Positions 18,431-27,182 of a stretch of 64,000 nt of DNA are shown here, one piece after another. The stretch covers positions 956,001 to 1,020,000 of the forward strand of contig NZ_CP081878.1 of NCBI RefSeq assembly GCF_022170825.1. Direction: 5' to 3'. The stretch is from Exiguobacterium acetylicum (lineage in GTDB: Bacteria; Bacillota; Bacilli; Exiguobacteriales; Exiguobacteriaceae). A program made the translations under genes and the position numbers. Every line of letters starts with the position of its first letter. Positions within the stretch are counted from its first letter, which is position 1. The notes below the pieces were generated by a model. The model did no database searches. It was not told the DNA's origin and saw nothing but the letters and a program-made list of their open reading frames with translations.

Positions 18431-19699
18431 ATGAAGACTGAAACACTTACGATGCCACAACTCGGGGAGAGCGTCACTGAAGGAACGATTTCGATGTGGC
18501 TCGTCAAACCGGGCGATACTGTCAAAAAATATGATCCGATTGCAGAAGTCATTACCGATAAGGTAACGGCAGAAGTTCCATCTTCGTTTGATGGTGTGAT
18601 CGAAAAACTGCTTGCAGAAGAAGGCGACACGTTGCAAGTTGGTGACGCAATCGTTACGATGCAAGTCAGTGGTGGATCAACGGAAGTTGCTGCGACAGAA
18701 CAAGAAGTACCAGCTGTTGAAGAGACGACGTCGTCTGATACATCGATGAAAAAACGCTATTCACCAGCGGTCTTGAAACTATCGAGCGAACATGGCATTG
18801 ACCTCGAACAAGTGACGGGTACAGGAGCCGGTGGCCGGATTACCCGGAAGGATCTGTTGAAACTGATTGAGTCTGGCTCTATTCCGGCGCCACAAGCAAC
18901 TGAACCAAAACCGGAAGCGCAAGCGGCTCCGGTAGCGACTCCAGCAGAAGCACCACCAGCACCAAAACGTCCAGTTAGCGCACCACAACCTACCGAAATG
19001 GGCGACATCGAGATCCCGACTGCCGGTGTACGCCAAGCGATTGCTTCGAACATGGTCCGCGCGAAACACGAAGCACCACATGCGTGGTTAATGATCGAAG
19101 TCGATGTGACGAACTTGGTCGAAGCACGTAACCGTCATAAAGATGCGTTCTTCAAACAAGAAGGGGTCAAATTGACGTTCTTGCCGTTCTTCATGAAGGC
19201 GACGGTCGAAGGATTGAAGAAACATCCAATCATGAACTCGACATGGGCGGGGGATAAGATCATTCAAAAGAAAGCGATCAACTTGTCACTTGCTGTCGCG
19301 ACGCAGGATGCTCTATTCGTACCGGTCGTCAAGAATGCGGATGAATTAAGCATCAAAGGCATCGCACGCGCGATCGATGACTTCGGGAAACGTGCACAAG
19401 CCGGTACGTTGTCGTCTGCAGAGATGCAAGGTGGGACGTTTACGGTCAATAATACGGGCTCATTCGGTTCGATTCAATCGGCGCCGATTCTTAACTTCCC
19501 GCAAGCGGCGATTCTATCTGTTGAATCGATCGTCAAGCGTCCGGTCTGGGTGAACGGCATGTTCGCAGCACGCGATATGGTTAACCTCTGTATGTCGATC
19601 GACCATCGGGTACTCGACGGACTTGTTGCCGGACAGTTCCTCCAAACCGTCAAACAAGCACTCGAATCGATTGATCCGAATCAACTTTCCTTATACTGA
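18431..19699 (+). CDS. bkdB: Branched-chain 2-oxoacid dehydrogenase E2 (lipoamide acyltransferase)
   Basis: Core of the BKD complex. One lipoyl domain (residues 1-80; lipoyl-lysine K44 in ITDKVTAEV), an E1/E3-binding domain (about 108-147, YSPAVLKLSSEHGIDL with TGAGGRITRKD), a proline/alanine-rich linker (about 150-190) and the catalytic domain ending in H392-D396 of DHRVLDG. It is the last gene of the operon. No terminator is visible before the trp promoter 11 nt downstream, so readthrough meets the trp T-box terminators. Confidence 0.96.
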   Translation: MKTETLTMPQLGESVTEGTISMWLVKPGDTVKKYDPIAEVITDKVTAEVPSSFDGVIEKLLAEEGDTLQVGDAIVTMQVSGGSTEVAATEQEVPAVEETTSSDTSMKKRYSPAVLKLSSEHGIDLEQVTGTGAGGRITRKDLLKLIESGSIPAPQATEPKPEAQAAPVATPAEAPPAPKRPVSAPQPTEMGDIEIPTAGVRQAIASNMVRAKHEAPHAWLMIEVDVTNLVEARNRHKDAFFKQEGVKLTFLPFFMKATVEGLKKHPIMNSTWAGDKIIQKKAINLSLAVATQDALFVPVVKNADELSIKGIARAIDDFGKRAQAGTLSSAEMQGGTFTVNNTGSFGSIQSAPILNFPQAAILSVESIVKRPVWVNGMFAARDMVNLCMSIDHRVLDGLVAGQFLQTVKQALESIDPNQLSLY

Positions 19700-19709
19700 A
19701 AGTTTCCAG

Positions 19710-19738
19710 TTGACAGGGAAGAAGAAGCATCGTAATAT
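19710..19738 (+). promoter_or_regulatory. Sigma-A promoter of the trp operon
   Basis: TTGACA (19710-19715), 17-nt spacer, TAATAT (19733-19738). The transcript would start near 19745 and have a leader of about 610 nt before trpE. Confidence 0.85.
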
Positions 19739-19744
19739 AAGAAT

Positions 19745-20038
19745 CAACTCAACACACGATAGCAAAGACGAAGAGAAGTAACTTGTGAAACGATTCAAGA
19801 GAGCTGATGGATGGTGCGAATCAGTATCGGGCAACAAGCGAATGGCCTTCTGAGCTTCAGACCGAATCCTTTAAGTAGGTAGTAGGCTCTGACGGGTTCC
19901 TCCCGTTATCGGGGTCGACGAATCAGGACAATGGTCCGGTTTGTTTCAAAGGGGACGGTGTCAGCATCGTCAACGAAGGTGGTACCGCGGGTCTTCCCGT
20001 CCTTCATGTTCTACATGAATGGGCGAGAAGACCCTTTT
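19745..20038 (+). promoter_or_regulatory. T-box leader 1 (tRNA-Trp specific)
   Basis: Stem I shows AGAAGTAA facing CGAATGGC, flanked by GAAG/CTTC and CTTGT/ACAAG pairs, which puts UGG (19843-19845) in the specifier position. The T-box sequence AAGGTGGTACCGCG is at 19976-19989. The terminator pairs GGGTCTT (19989-19995) with AAGACCC (20028-20034), followed by TTTT. Uncharged tRNA-Trp is expected to stabilise the antiterminator and allow readthrough. Confidence 0.93.
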
Positions 20039-20044
20039 CGTATA

Positions 20045-20334
20045 CAATCGAATCGAACAAATCGTAGAGTGAGTTAAGTAACGAGACAACATCGGCGTTT
20101 CAGAGAGCGGAAGAATGGTGCGACTTCCGTACGGCGAGGTTTCGTGAATGGTCTCATGAGAGCGTGGCTGAACGAAGAAGTAGGTCACGACGGATGCCCC
20201 CGTTATCGTAGGCTATGATGTCTCTTATTTAGACGCATCAGACAGAGTGGGAACGGTCGAACCGTTCCAATCGAGAGGTGGCACCGCGAGTTAATCGTCC
20301 TCCATGCAGCATACGCTGTGTGGAGGACTTTTTT
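20045..20334 (+). promoter_or_regulatory. T-box leader 2 (tRNA-Trp specific), in tandem
   Basis: A second complete T-box: TTAAGTAA faces TGAATGGT between the helices GTGAG/CTCAT and CGAGAC/GTTTCG, giving UGG at 20149-20151. The T-box sequence AGGTGGCACCGCG is at 20276-20288. The terminator GTCCTCCA (20297-20304)/TGGAGGAC (20321-20328) is followed by six T. No promoter is seen between the two leaders, so they act in series. Confidence 0.93.
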
Positions 20335-20356
20335 ATATTCCAGGAGGCGAACAGGG

Positions 20357-21751
20357 ATGGTTCAGACAGACACACTTATCATTGAACAACTTGAACTAAA
20401 TGGCGACGAGATGACGCCAATCATGATTTTCCAACAACTGAGTGGAACACAGAAATGTTTACTTGAAAGCTCCGCCCATACGGATCAAGGACGGTATTCA
20501 ATCATCGGTGTCGATCCGGTGGAGATGATCCGCGCAGAAGGACGAACGGTAACGCGGGAGCATTTAACAACAGGTGAACAGACACAGGAAACGGGTGACC
20601 CAGTACGGTTGATGCAACAGATGATTCTCCGGCATGGCGTCGAAGAAGACCTTCCGTTTTTAGCGGGTGGGATTGGATATGTCGGTTACGACATGATGCG
20701 CGCCTATGAGACGCTTGGTGATGTTCCAGAGCGAACGAGACAACTACCGGACGCGCTACTCGCCGTATACGACCAAATCATCCTGTTCGATCATCTCGAG
20801 CATCGTGTCCATTTGATTCAGACGTCGCTCGGTGGCATCACCGATCGTGACGTCTTACGTCAACGTTTGGCAGAACGAAAAGCGCAACTCGAGCAACCGC
20901 GAGAGCGAACAGATATCGAGCGTCCGCTTCGAGATGTCGTCTATGAACCGTTGATGGATCAAGAGACGTTTGAAGGGCTCGTTGAGCAAGCAAAGACACA
21001 TATTCGGCAAGGGGATGTCTTCCAACTGGTTCTCTCGCAACGACTCGATGCGACGTTCACGGGTGATCCGTTCCAATTTTACCGGAAGCTCCGCAAAGAT
21101 AATCCGAGTCCCTATCTCTTTTATATCGACTTAGGCGAAGCAATCGTACTTGGTGCTTCTCCTGAAAGCCTCGTCCAAGTCAAAGGAGACCGGGTGACGA
21201 CGAATCCGATTGCCGGCACACGTCGCCGGGGGAAGACGAAAGAGGAGGATGAACGGCTCGCAGAAGAGTTGCTGCACGACGAGAAAGAACGAGCAGAACA
21301 TCGAATGCTTGTCGATCTTGGACGCAACGACTTGGGACGGATTTGTCAAATCGGTACCGTTGAAGTGACACGATTGATGCAAATCGAGCGATTCAAGAAC
21401 GTCATGCATCTCGTCTCAGTCGTCGAAGGTACGTTAGCAGATGGTAAGACCGGAGCAGATGCACTCGTCTCTTGTCTCCCGGCAGGCACGGTCACAGGTG
21501 CTCCGAAAATTCGAGCGATGCAACTGATTGATCAGTATGAACAGGTCAAACGAGAAGTATATGCCGGAGCTGTTGGCTATTTTGATATCCGCGGGAATAT
21601 GGATTTTGCCCTCGCCATTCGGACGATGGTCATCAAAGATGGTGTTGCCTCCGTTCAAGCTGGTGCTGGTATCGTCTACGACTCAATTCCGCGACTTGAG
21701 TATCAGGAGACATTACACAAAGCAAAATCACTACTGGAGGTTTGGAAATGA
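20357..21751 (+). CDS. trpE: Anthranilate synthase component I
   Basis: Forms anthranilate from chorismate with the glutaminase TrpG. 464 residues; the N-terminal LLESS motif (tryptophan feedback site) is present, and the chorismate-binding domain shows NPSPYLFYIDLG, GASPESLVQV, PIAGTRRRGKT, VDLGRNDLGR and the C-terminal VQAGAGIVYDS. The ATG at 20357 has AGGAGG 9 nt upstream, just after the second T-box terminator; the frame is open further upstream but that would overlap the terminator stem. It overlaps trpG by 4 nt. Confidence 0.96.
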   Translation: MVQTDTLIIEQLELNGDEMTPIMIFQQLSGTQKCLLESSAHTDQGRYSIIGVDPVEMIRAEGRTVTREHLTTGEQTQETGDPVRLMQQMILRHGVEEDLPFLAGGIGYVGYDMMRAYETLGDVPERTRQLPDALLAVYDQIILFDHLEHRVHLIQTSLGGITDRDVLRQRLAERKAQLEQPRERTDIERPLRDVVYEPLMDQETFEGLVEQAKTHIRQGDVFQLVLSQRLDATFTGDPFQFYRKLRKDNPSPYLFYIDLGEAIVLGASPESLVQVKGDRVTTNPIAGTRRRGKTKEEDERLAEELLHDEKERAEHRMLVDLGRNDLGRICQIGTVEVTRLMQIERFKNVMHLVSVVEGTLADGKTGADALVSCLPAGTVTGAPKIRAMQLIDQYEQVKREVYAGAVGYFDIRGNMDFALAIRTMVIKDGVASVQAGAGIVYDSIPRLEYQETLHKAKSLLEVWK

Positions 21752-22314
21752 TCGTCCTGATTGATAACTATGATTCCTTTACCTATAACCTATATCAATA
21801 CGCATCGGTTTACACGGACGTTCACGTCATTCGAAACGATGCAATCAGCATAGAAGAACTACGTGAGATGAAGCCGGACGGCATCATTCTCTCACCCGGT
21901 CCCGGCCGTCCGGCTGACGCTGGCATCTGCATCGATCTGATTCGTCAATTATCCGGTCAAGTCCCGATCCTTGGCGTCTGCCTCGGACATCAAGCGATCG
22001 GAGAAGCATTCGGGGGACGTGTCGTCGAAGCACCGGTCATCATGCACGGAAAGACATCGATGATTCAACAAACCGGTCAACTCTTTCGTGAGATGACGGA
22101 AACACTAGAGGTCATGCGCTACCATTCACTGATCGTCGCGCGAAACGATTTACCGTCGGAACTCATCATCACGGCAGAAACGGAGGACCGGACGATCATG
22201 GCGCTCGAGCACAAGACACATCCGACATTCGGCATCCAGTTTCATCCGGAATCCGTCGGAACGCCTCAAGGGCAGCAGATGATTAAACGATTCATTGAAT
22301 TGACGAAGGAGTGA
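21748..22314 (+). CDS. trpG: Anthranilate synthase component II (glutamine amidotransferase)
   Basis: Class I glutaminase subunit that feeds ammonia to TrpE. 188 residues with LSPGPGRPADAG, nucleophile C78 in GVCLGHQAIG, and the catalytic histidine/glutamate in FGIQFHPESVGT. B. subtilis lacks trpG in its trp operon and uses a shared PabA elsewhere; here the gene is inside the operon. Possible dual use in folate synthesis cannot be judged. GGAGG precedes the ATG inside trpE. Confidence 0.95.
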   Translation: MIVLIDNYDSFTYNLYQYASVYTDVHVIRNDAISIEELREMKPDGIILSPGPGRPADAGICIDLIRQLSGQVPILGVCLGHQAIGEAFGGRVVEAPVIMHGKTSMIQQTGQLFREMTETLEVMRYHSLIVARNDLPSELIITAETEDRTIMALEHKTHPTFGIQFHPESVGTPQGQQMIKRFIELTKE

Positions 22315-22320
22315 CAAACG

Positions 22321-23337
22321 ATGAAAGAGACATTATTAAAATTAGCCGAAGCAAAACATTTACGATATGAAGAGATGCAACAGGCAGCACGTGAACTGTT
22401 TGCAGAAGACGTGACCGATAGCGAAATTGCTGCTTTCCTCGTTGCATTAAAAGCAAAAGGAGAGACAGCGGAAGAACTAGCGGGTCTCGCTTCAATCATG
22501 CGCGAAGTCGCACTTGACATTCCGGTCACAGGCGAGTTCATGGACAACTGTGGAACAGGCGGTGATGGTTCACAATCGTTTAACATCAGTACAACAGCTG
22601 CCTTCGTTCTTGCAGGTGCTGGCATGAAGGTCGCGAAGCACGGTAACCGGAGTGTCTCAAGTAAGACGGGGAGTGCCGATGTACTCGAAGCACTCGGTGT
22701 TTCGCTTGATGCAACACCGGAACGCTTAGCAGAGCAACTCGAGACGAACGGAATCGCCTTCTTGTTTGCGCAACGGATGCATCCACGCGTCAAGCAAATC
22801 ATGAAAGTCCGACGCGATCTACGGATTCCAACGATCTTTAACTTGATTGGTCCGTTGACGAATCCGGTTCCGCTCCAGACACAACTGTTAGGAATTTACC
22901 GGGAGGATATGCTCGAGACGATGGCGTTGACATTACATCGGCTCGGACGAAAACGGGCGATTGTCTTACACGGTGCAAACGGAATGGATGAAGCGTCGCT
23001 TGCCGGAACGAACCAACTCGTCTTACTTGACGAAGGGGAACTGATTCGTTTCAGTCTTCACCCAGAGGAAGTCGGACTGAAGACCGCACCACTTGAAGCG
23101 ATCCGCGGTGGAAGTGCGCAAGAGAATGCAGCGATTTTACTCCGTGTTCTTGGTGGAGAGACTGGTGCTTATCGTGATACCGTCTTACTGAACGCTGGGA
23201 TTGCGCTTTTTGCAGCAAATCGGGCGAAGACGATCGAAGAAGGGATTGCTCTAGCAGCAGAAAGCATCGACTCAGGACGAGCAATGGAACGATTAAATCA
23301 ACTCAGACAAATGACACGGGAGGAAGCAATCGGATGA
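22321..23337 (+). CDS. trpD: Anthranilate phosphoribosyltransferase
   Basis: Joins anthranilate to PRPP. 338 residues with the PRPP/Mg motif [36 protein letters not shown] and the family's [11 protein letters not shown]. It starts 6 nt after trpG and overlaps trpC by 4 nt. Confidence 0.97.
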   Translation: MKETLLKLAEAKHLRYEEMQQAARELFAEDVTDSEIAAFLVALKAKGETAEELAGLASIMREVALDIPVTGEFMDNCGTGGDGSQSFNISTTAAFVLAGAGMKVAKHGNRSVSSKTGSADVLEALGVSLDATPERLAEQLETNGIAFLFAQRMHPRVKQIMKVRRDLRIPTIFNLIGPLTNPVPLQTQLLGIYREDMLETMALTLHRLGRKRAIVLHGANGMDEASLAGTNQLVLLDEGELIRFSLHPEEVGLKTAPLEAIRGGSAQENAAILLRVLGGETGAYRDTVLLNAGIALFAANRAKTIEEGIALAAESIDSGRAMERLNQLRQMTREEAIG

Positions 23338-24101
23338 ATATCTTAGACCGCATCATCGAAACGAAACGGACAGAAGTTCTACAATTGAAATTAAACGGGG
23401 TCAAACGAACTGAGCGTGAGGCACTGAAGCCGTCCATCGCACAGCGATTAGCAGGAACTGATTTATCCGTCATAGCGGAAATCAAACGAGCTTCACCCTC
23501 AAAAGGGGCGATCGCTCTCGACGTCGACGTCGTCGCACAGGCAAAACAATATGAAGCGAGTGGTGCCACTGTCATCTCCGTCTTGACGGACGAGACCTAT
23601 TTCAAAGGATCGATGGACGATTTAGCGGCAGTCGCTGCAGCAGTCGACATCCCCGTCCTCTGTAAGGATTTCATCATCGACCGGATTCAGATCGACCGGG
23701 CCAAAGCACATGGTGCACGATTGATTCTCTTGATCGTCGCTGCTCTCGATCAGGAAACACTTGCGGATCTACATGCATATGCGCAAGCGGAGGAGCTAGA
23801 AGTTCTTGTTGAAGTTCATAATGAAGAAGAGTTACGTCGAGCAGAGGCGATTGATGCGCAGATCATCGGCATCAACAATCGCAACTTGAAGAAGTTCGAA
23901 GTTGATTTACAGACATCGATCGGATTACTCGAACAGAAACAACCGAATGTCCGGTACATCAGTGAGAGTGGCATTAAGACGGTCGAGGAAGCACAGCGAT
24001 TACACGTGGCTGGTGCAGACGGGATTCTCGTCGGCGAGACATTGATGCGGGCAGATGATCCGCAAGCCTTCATTCGAGAAGTGAGTGGCGTTCGCGTATG
24101 A
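23334..24101 (+). CDS. trpC: Indole-3-glycerol phosphate synthase
   Basis: Cyclises the phosphoribosylanthranilate-derived carboxyphenylamino sugar phosphate. 255-residue TIM barrel with the catalytic-lysine regions [11 protein letters not shown] and [19 protein letters not shown] and YISESGIKT. It is a single-domain enzyme, not fused to TrpF, and overlaps both neighbours by 4 nt. Confidence 0.97.
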   Translation: MNILDRIIETKRTEVLQLKLNGVKRTEREALKPSIAQRLAGTDLSVIAEIKRASPSKGAIALDVDVVAQAKQYEASGATVISVLTDETYFKGSMDDLAAVAAAVDIPVLCKDFIIDRIQIDRAKAHGARLILLIVAALDQETLADLHAYAQAEELEVLVEVHNEEELRRAEAIDAQIIGINNRNLKKFEVDLQTSIGLLEQKQPNVRYISESGIKTVEEAQRLHVAGADGILVGETLMRADDPQAFIREVSGVRV

Positions 24102-24667
24102 CACGGATTAAGTTCTGTGGTCTCCGGGAAAGAGAACATGTCGAAGCGGCAATTCACTTCGCCGATTACATTGGCTTCGTCTTTGCTAAAAGTAAACGAC
24201 AGGTCACGCTGGAGGAGGCAGCACGTCTCAGACGCGACATTCCGAGCACGATTCAAGTCGTTGGCGTGTTTGTCTCTCCGACTTATCAACAGGTGGTTGA
24301 CGCCGTCGAACAAGTCGAACTGGATCTCATTCAAATTCATGGCACCATCCCGGACGGCAAGCTACCTATTCCCGTCATTCAAGCGGTTCCGGCGACGGAT
24401 ATCGAAGAAGCACAGCAACAGACGGATTATTTGCTCGTCGACGCACCGGTTGCTGGAAGTGGCGAGACATTCGACTGGTCACAAGACATTCAAACCAATC
24501 GTCCGCTGTTCATTGCTGGCGGTTTGACAGCAGGGAACGTAGGAGAAGCAATCAGACATTATCAACCGTTCGCTGTCGATGTCTCAAGTGGCATCGAGAC
24601 GGATGGACGAAAAGATCCCATCAAAATGCAGGCATTTGCAGATGCCGTAAAGGAGAGAAAAATATGA
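24098..24667 (+). CDS. trpF: Phosphoribosylanthranilate isomerase
   Basis: Amadori rearrangement step of tryptophan synthesis. 189 residues, slightly shorter than the usual 200-215, with the N-terminal IKFCGLRE (active cysteine), [24 protein letters not shown] and the C-terminal [14 protein letters not shown]. It overlaps trpC and trpB by 4 nt each. Confidence 0.95.
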   Translation: MTRIKFCGLREREHVEAAIHFADYIGFVFAKSKRQVTLEEAARLRRDIPSTIQVVGVFVSPTYQQVVDAVEQVELDLIQIHGTIPDGKLPIPVIQAVPATDIEEAQQQTDYLLVDAPVAGSGETFDWSQDIQTNRPLFIAGGLTAGNVGEAIRHYQPFAVDVSSGIETDGRKDPIKMQAFADAVKERKI

Positions 24668-25860
24668 GCTACGCACAACCGGATACACTAGGGCAATACG
24701 GTAAATATGGTGGTCGTTATATCCCGGAAACATTGATGCACGCAGTGATTGAACTCGAGGAAGCATATGCAGAAGTGAAGGAGGATCCAGCGTTTCAAAC
24801 ACGGATGGATGAATTGCTGAAAGAATACGTTGGGCGTGAGACACCACTTTATTTCGCGGAACATTTGACAAAAACAGTGGGTGGCGCAAAAATCTACTTG
24901 AAACGAGAAGACTTGAATCATACGGGTGCGCACAAAATCAACAATACGATCGGACAAGCATTACTAGCTGAGCGAATGGGTAAACGGAAAATCGTTGCCG
25001 AGACCGGTGCAGGGCAACACGGTGTTGCAACAGCAACGGTCTGTGCCTTACTCGATCTCGAATGTGTCATCTTCATGGGGGAAGAGGATGTCCGGCGCCA
25101 GGAACTGAACGTCTTCCGGATGGAGTTGCTCGGAGCAACCGTTATCCCAGTCACACAAGGGAGTCGGACACTTAAAGATGCCGTCAACGAGGCACTTCGC
25201 TACTGGGTCAAACACGTTGACGATACGCACTACTTGATGGGATCCGTTCTCGGACCACATCCGTTCCCGCAACTCGTTCGTGATTTCCAAGCTGTCATCG
25301 GAAAAGAGACGCGTCGTCAAATTATCGAAAAAGAAGGGCGTCTGCCAGAGGCAATCGTCGCGTGTGTTGGCGGTGGCAGTAATGCGATCGGGATGTTCCA
25401 TCCGTTCATCGATGATACGGACGTGGAATTGTACGGGATCGAAGCAGCCGGAAGTGGTGTTGAGACGGATAAACACGCAGCGACGATGACAAAAGGAGAG
25501 GTCGGAGTCTTGCACGGATCGATGATGTATCTCTTACAGGATGCACACGGTCAAGTCCAAGAAGCGCACTCGATCTCAGCAGGACTCGATTATCCAGGTG
25601 TTGGACCAGAGCATAGTTTGCTCAAAGATATCGGCCGCGTTAAATATGAAGCCGTGACCGATGAACAAGCACTCGAAGCACTTCAGCTGTTGAGCCGCAA
25701 GGAAGGAATCATCCCGGCACTCGAATCAGCACACGCGATCGCCTACGCGACTCAACTCGCTGCAGAGATGGACAAAGAAGAGATTCTCGTCATCTGCTTA
25801 TCAGGACGGGGCGACAAAGATGTCGTCACTGTTCGAAACGCACTAAAGGGGGAAGCATGA
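24664..25860 (+). CDS. trpB: Tryptophan synthase beta chain
   Basis: PLP enzyme joining indole and serine. 398 residues with [12 protein letters not shown]-lysine K91 in HTGAHKINN, the phosphate-binding loop [10 protein letters not shown], and [12 protein letters not shown]. This is the TrpB1 type that pairs with TrpA, which follows in overlapping order. Confidence 0.98.
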   Translation: MSYAQPDTLGQYGKYGGRYIPETLMHAVIELEEAYAEVKEDPAFQTRMDELLKEYVGRETPLYFAEHLTKTVGGAKIYLKREDLNHTGAHKINNTIGQALLAERMGKRKIVAETGAGQHGVATATVCALLDLECVIFMGEEDVRRQELNVFRMELLGATVIPVTQGSRTLKDAVNEALRYWVKHVDDTHYLMGSVLGPHPFPQLVRDFQAVIGKETRRQIIEKEGRLPEAIVACVGGGSNAIGMFHPFIDDTDVELYGIEAAGSGVETDKHAATMTKGEVGVLHGSMMYLLQDAHGQVQEAHSISAGLDYPGVGPEHSLLKDIGRVKYEAVTDEQALEALQLLSRKEGIIPALESAHAIAYATQLAAEMDKEEILVICLSGRGDKDVVTVRNALKGEA

Positions 25861-26642
25861 TGCGATTAGAAACAGCGATTCGTACCGTTACAAGCAAAGG
25901 CGAAAAAGCCTTCATCCCGTACGTCATGGGGGGAGATGGAGGGATTGATCAACTCCCAGAAATTTTGGCGTTCCTCGCTGAATCTGGTGCAACAGCGATT
26001 GAAGTCGGCGTTCCGTTTTCGGATCCTGTCGCTGATGGTCCAGTCATTCAAGAAGCTGGACTTCGTGCTTTAGAAGCAAACGTTGGACTAAAGGACGTGC
26101 TCGATGCAGTCCGGATTGCCCGTCAGACCGTCGATGTTCCAATCGTCTTGATGACGTATTTGAATCCGATTTTCCGGTATGGTTTAACGGCGTTTTTAGC
26201 GACATGTCGCGAAGTCGGTGTCGACGGATTGATCATTCCTGACCTCCCACTTGAGCAGAGCGAACAGTTCTTTGAACAAGAAGACAAGTCAGATATCGCA
26301 CTCGTTCAACTCGTCTCCTTGACGAGTCCGATGGAACGGATCCAAAAGATTGCCGATAAAAGCGAAGGATTCCTTTATGCGGTCACAGTCAACGGGACAA
26401 CAGGCGGACAGACGACGTTTGATACGACACTTGAAGACCATTTAGCGAACGTCGCAGCCCATAGTCCGGTACCGGTCCTTGCCGGGTTCGGAATTAGTAC
26501 ACCGGAACACGTCAAACAATTGAGTCGACCGGTTTCTGGTGTCATCGTCGGCAGTAAGATTGTCGACTTGCTCCATCAGGACGATCGCGAGACAATTAAA
26601 CAATTAATGGTAGCACGCCTTGCGACAACTCCGTCACATTAA
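25857..26642 (+). CDS. trpA: Tryptophan synthase alpha chain
   Basis: Cleaves indole-3-glycerol phosphate and channels indole to TrpB. 261 residues; catalytic E49 ([11 protein letters not shown]) and D60 (PVADGP) are both present, as are [17 protein letters not shown] and the phosphate site near GFGIST. ATG at 25857 overlaps the trpB stop; the next ATG at 25860 is equally possible. Last gene of the operon. Confidence 0.97.
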   Translation: MMRLETAIRTVTSKGEKAFIPYVMGGDGGIDQLPEILAFLAESGATAIEVGVPFSDPVADGPVIQEAGLRALEANVGLKDVLDAVRIARQTVDVPIVLMTYLNPIFRYGLTAFLATCREVGVDGLIIPDLPLEQSEQFFEQEDKSDIALVQLVSLTSPMERIQKIADKSEGFLYAVTVNGTTGGQTTFDTTLEDHLANVAAHSPVPVLAGFGISTPEHVKQLSRPVSGVIVGSKIVDLLHQDDRETIKQLMVARLATTPSH

Positions 26643-26645
26643 TAA

Positions 26646-26679
26646 AAACAGCGGATGATCATCTGATCATCCGCTGTTT
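26646..26679. terminator. Terminator after trpA, usable on both strands
   Basis: A perfect 16-bp stem AAACAGCGGATGATCA (26646-26661)/TGATCATCCGCTGTTT (26664-26679). It lies between the converging trpA and GNAT genes. Confidence 0.85.
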
Positions 26680-26695
26680 AGTGTCTAATTTAATA

Positions 26696-27166
26696 TCATT
26701 TTTGAGTGAGTGGCTTTTGCAAACTCGTATACAGCGGCTCAAATCCGAGTTCTTCGTAAAACGTTGCAGCCCGGTCGTTGACTGACCAGACATTCAAGCG
26801 AACAGCATCGACCTTTCGCTCGAGTGCGTGTTCTTCTGCAGCTTGCATTAACTGGCGACCGATTCCCGACGAACGATGGGAAGAAGTGACACCGACGTCA
26901 GTGATGTTCAAAATCCGAACAGGCGTAAACCGGTCGGGTTTTGATGCCGTCCACTTGCCAAACAAGTAACCAATGAGTTTTTCTCCGTCGAGCGCTGTCA
27001 GACAGAGGTGTTGTTCTGCTTCTACGATCTGACTTAAAGACTCCAGTGAGTACGGTGTCGTTACATCTGGGTGAAAGTGAGGCGACAACCGCTTATGATG
27101 CTCGAATGTCTCAGCCGTCAGTGTAAGCAGGGCAGAGAGGTCTGAAGTGCGGCTCATGCGGATCAT
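26696..27166 (-). CDS. GNAT family N-acetyltransferase
   Basis: 156 residues with the acetyl-CoA binding segment VTSSHRSSGIGRQLMQAAEEHA and the C-terminal NDRAATFYEELGFEPL, a typical single-domain GNAT. The substrate is unknown. The start is placed at 27166, with GGAGTG 8 nt upstream and 16 nt after the PBP stop; the open frame to 27226 would run into the PBP gene. Probably cotranscribed with the PBP. Confidence 0.85.
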   Translation of the reverse strand: MIRMSRTSDLSALLTLTAETFEHHKRLSPHFHPDVTTPYSLESLSQIVEAEQHLCLTALDGEKLIGYLFGKWTASKPDRFTPVRILNITDVGVTSSHRSSGIGRQLMQAAEEHALERKVDAVRLNVWSVNDRAATFYEELGFEPLYTSLQKPLTQK

Positions 27167-27182
27167 TACGAGATCACTCCAA

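Noticed and set aside
19745-20334. trp leader read as a TRAP-controlled attenuator
   Set aside because: No run of spaced GAG/UAG triplets; the T-box sequence, specifier loops and terminators are explicit instead.
22266-22802. Open frame (178 codons) antisense to trpD
   Set aside because: Ser/Ala-rich shadow of the trp genes without start signals.
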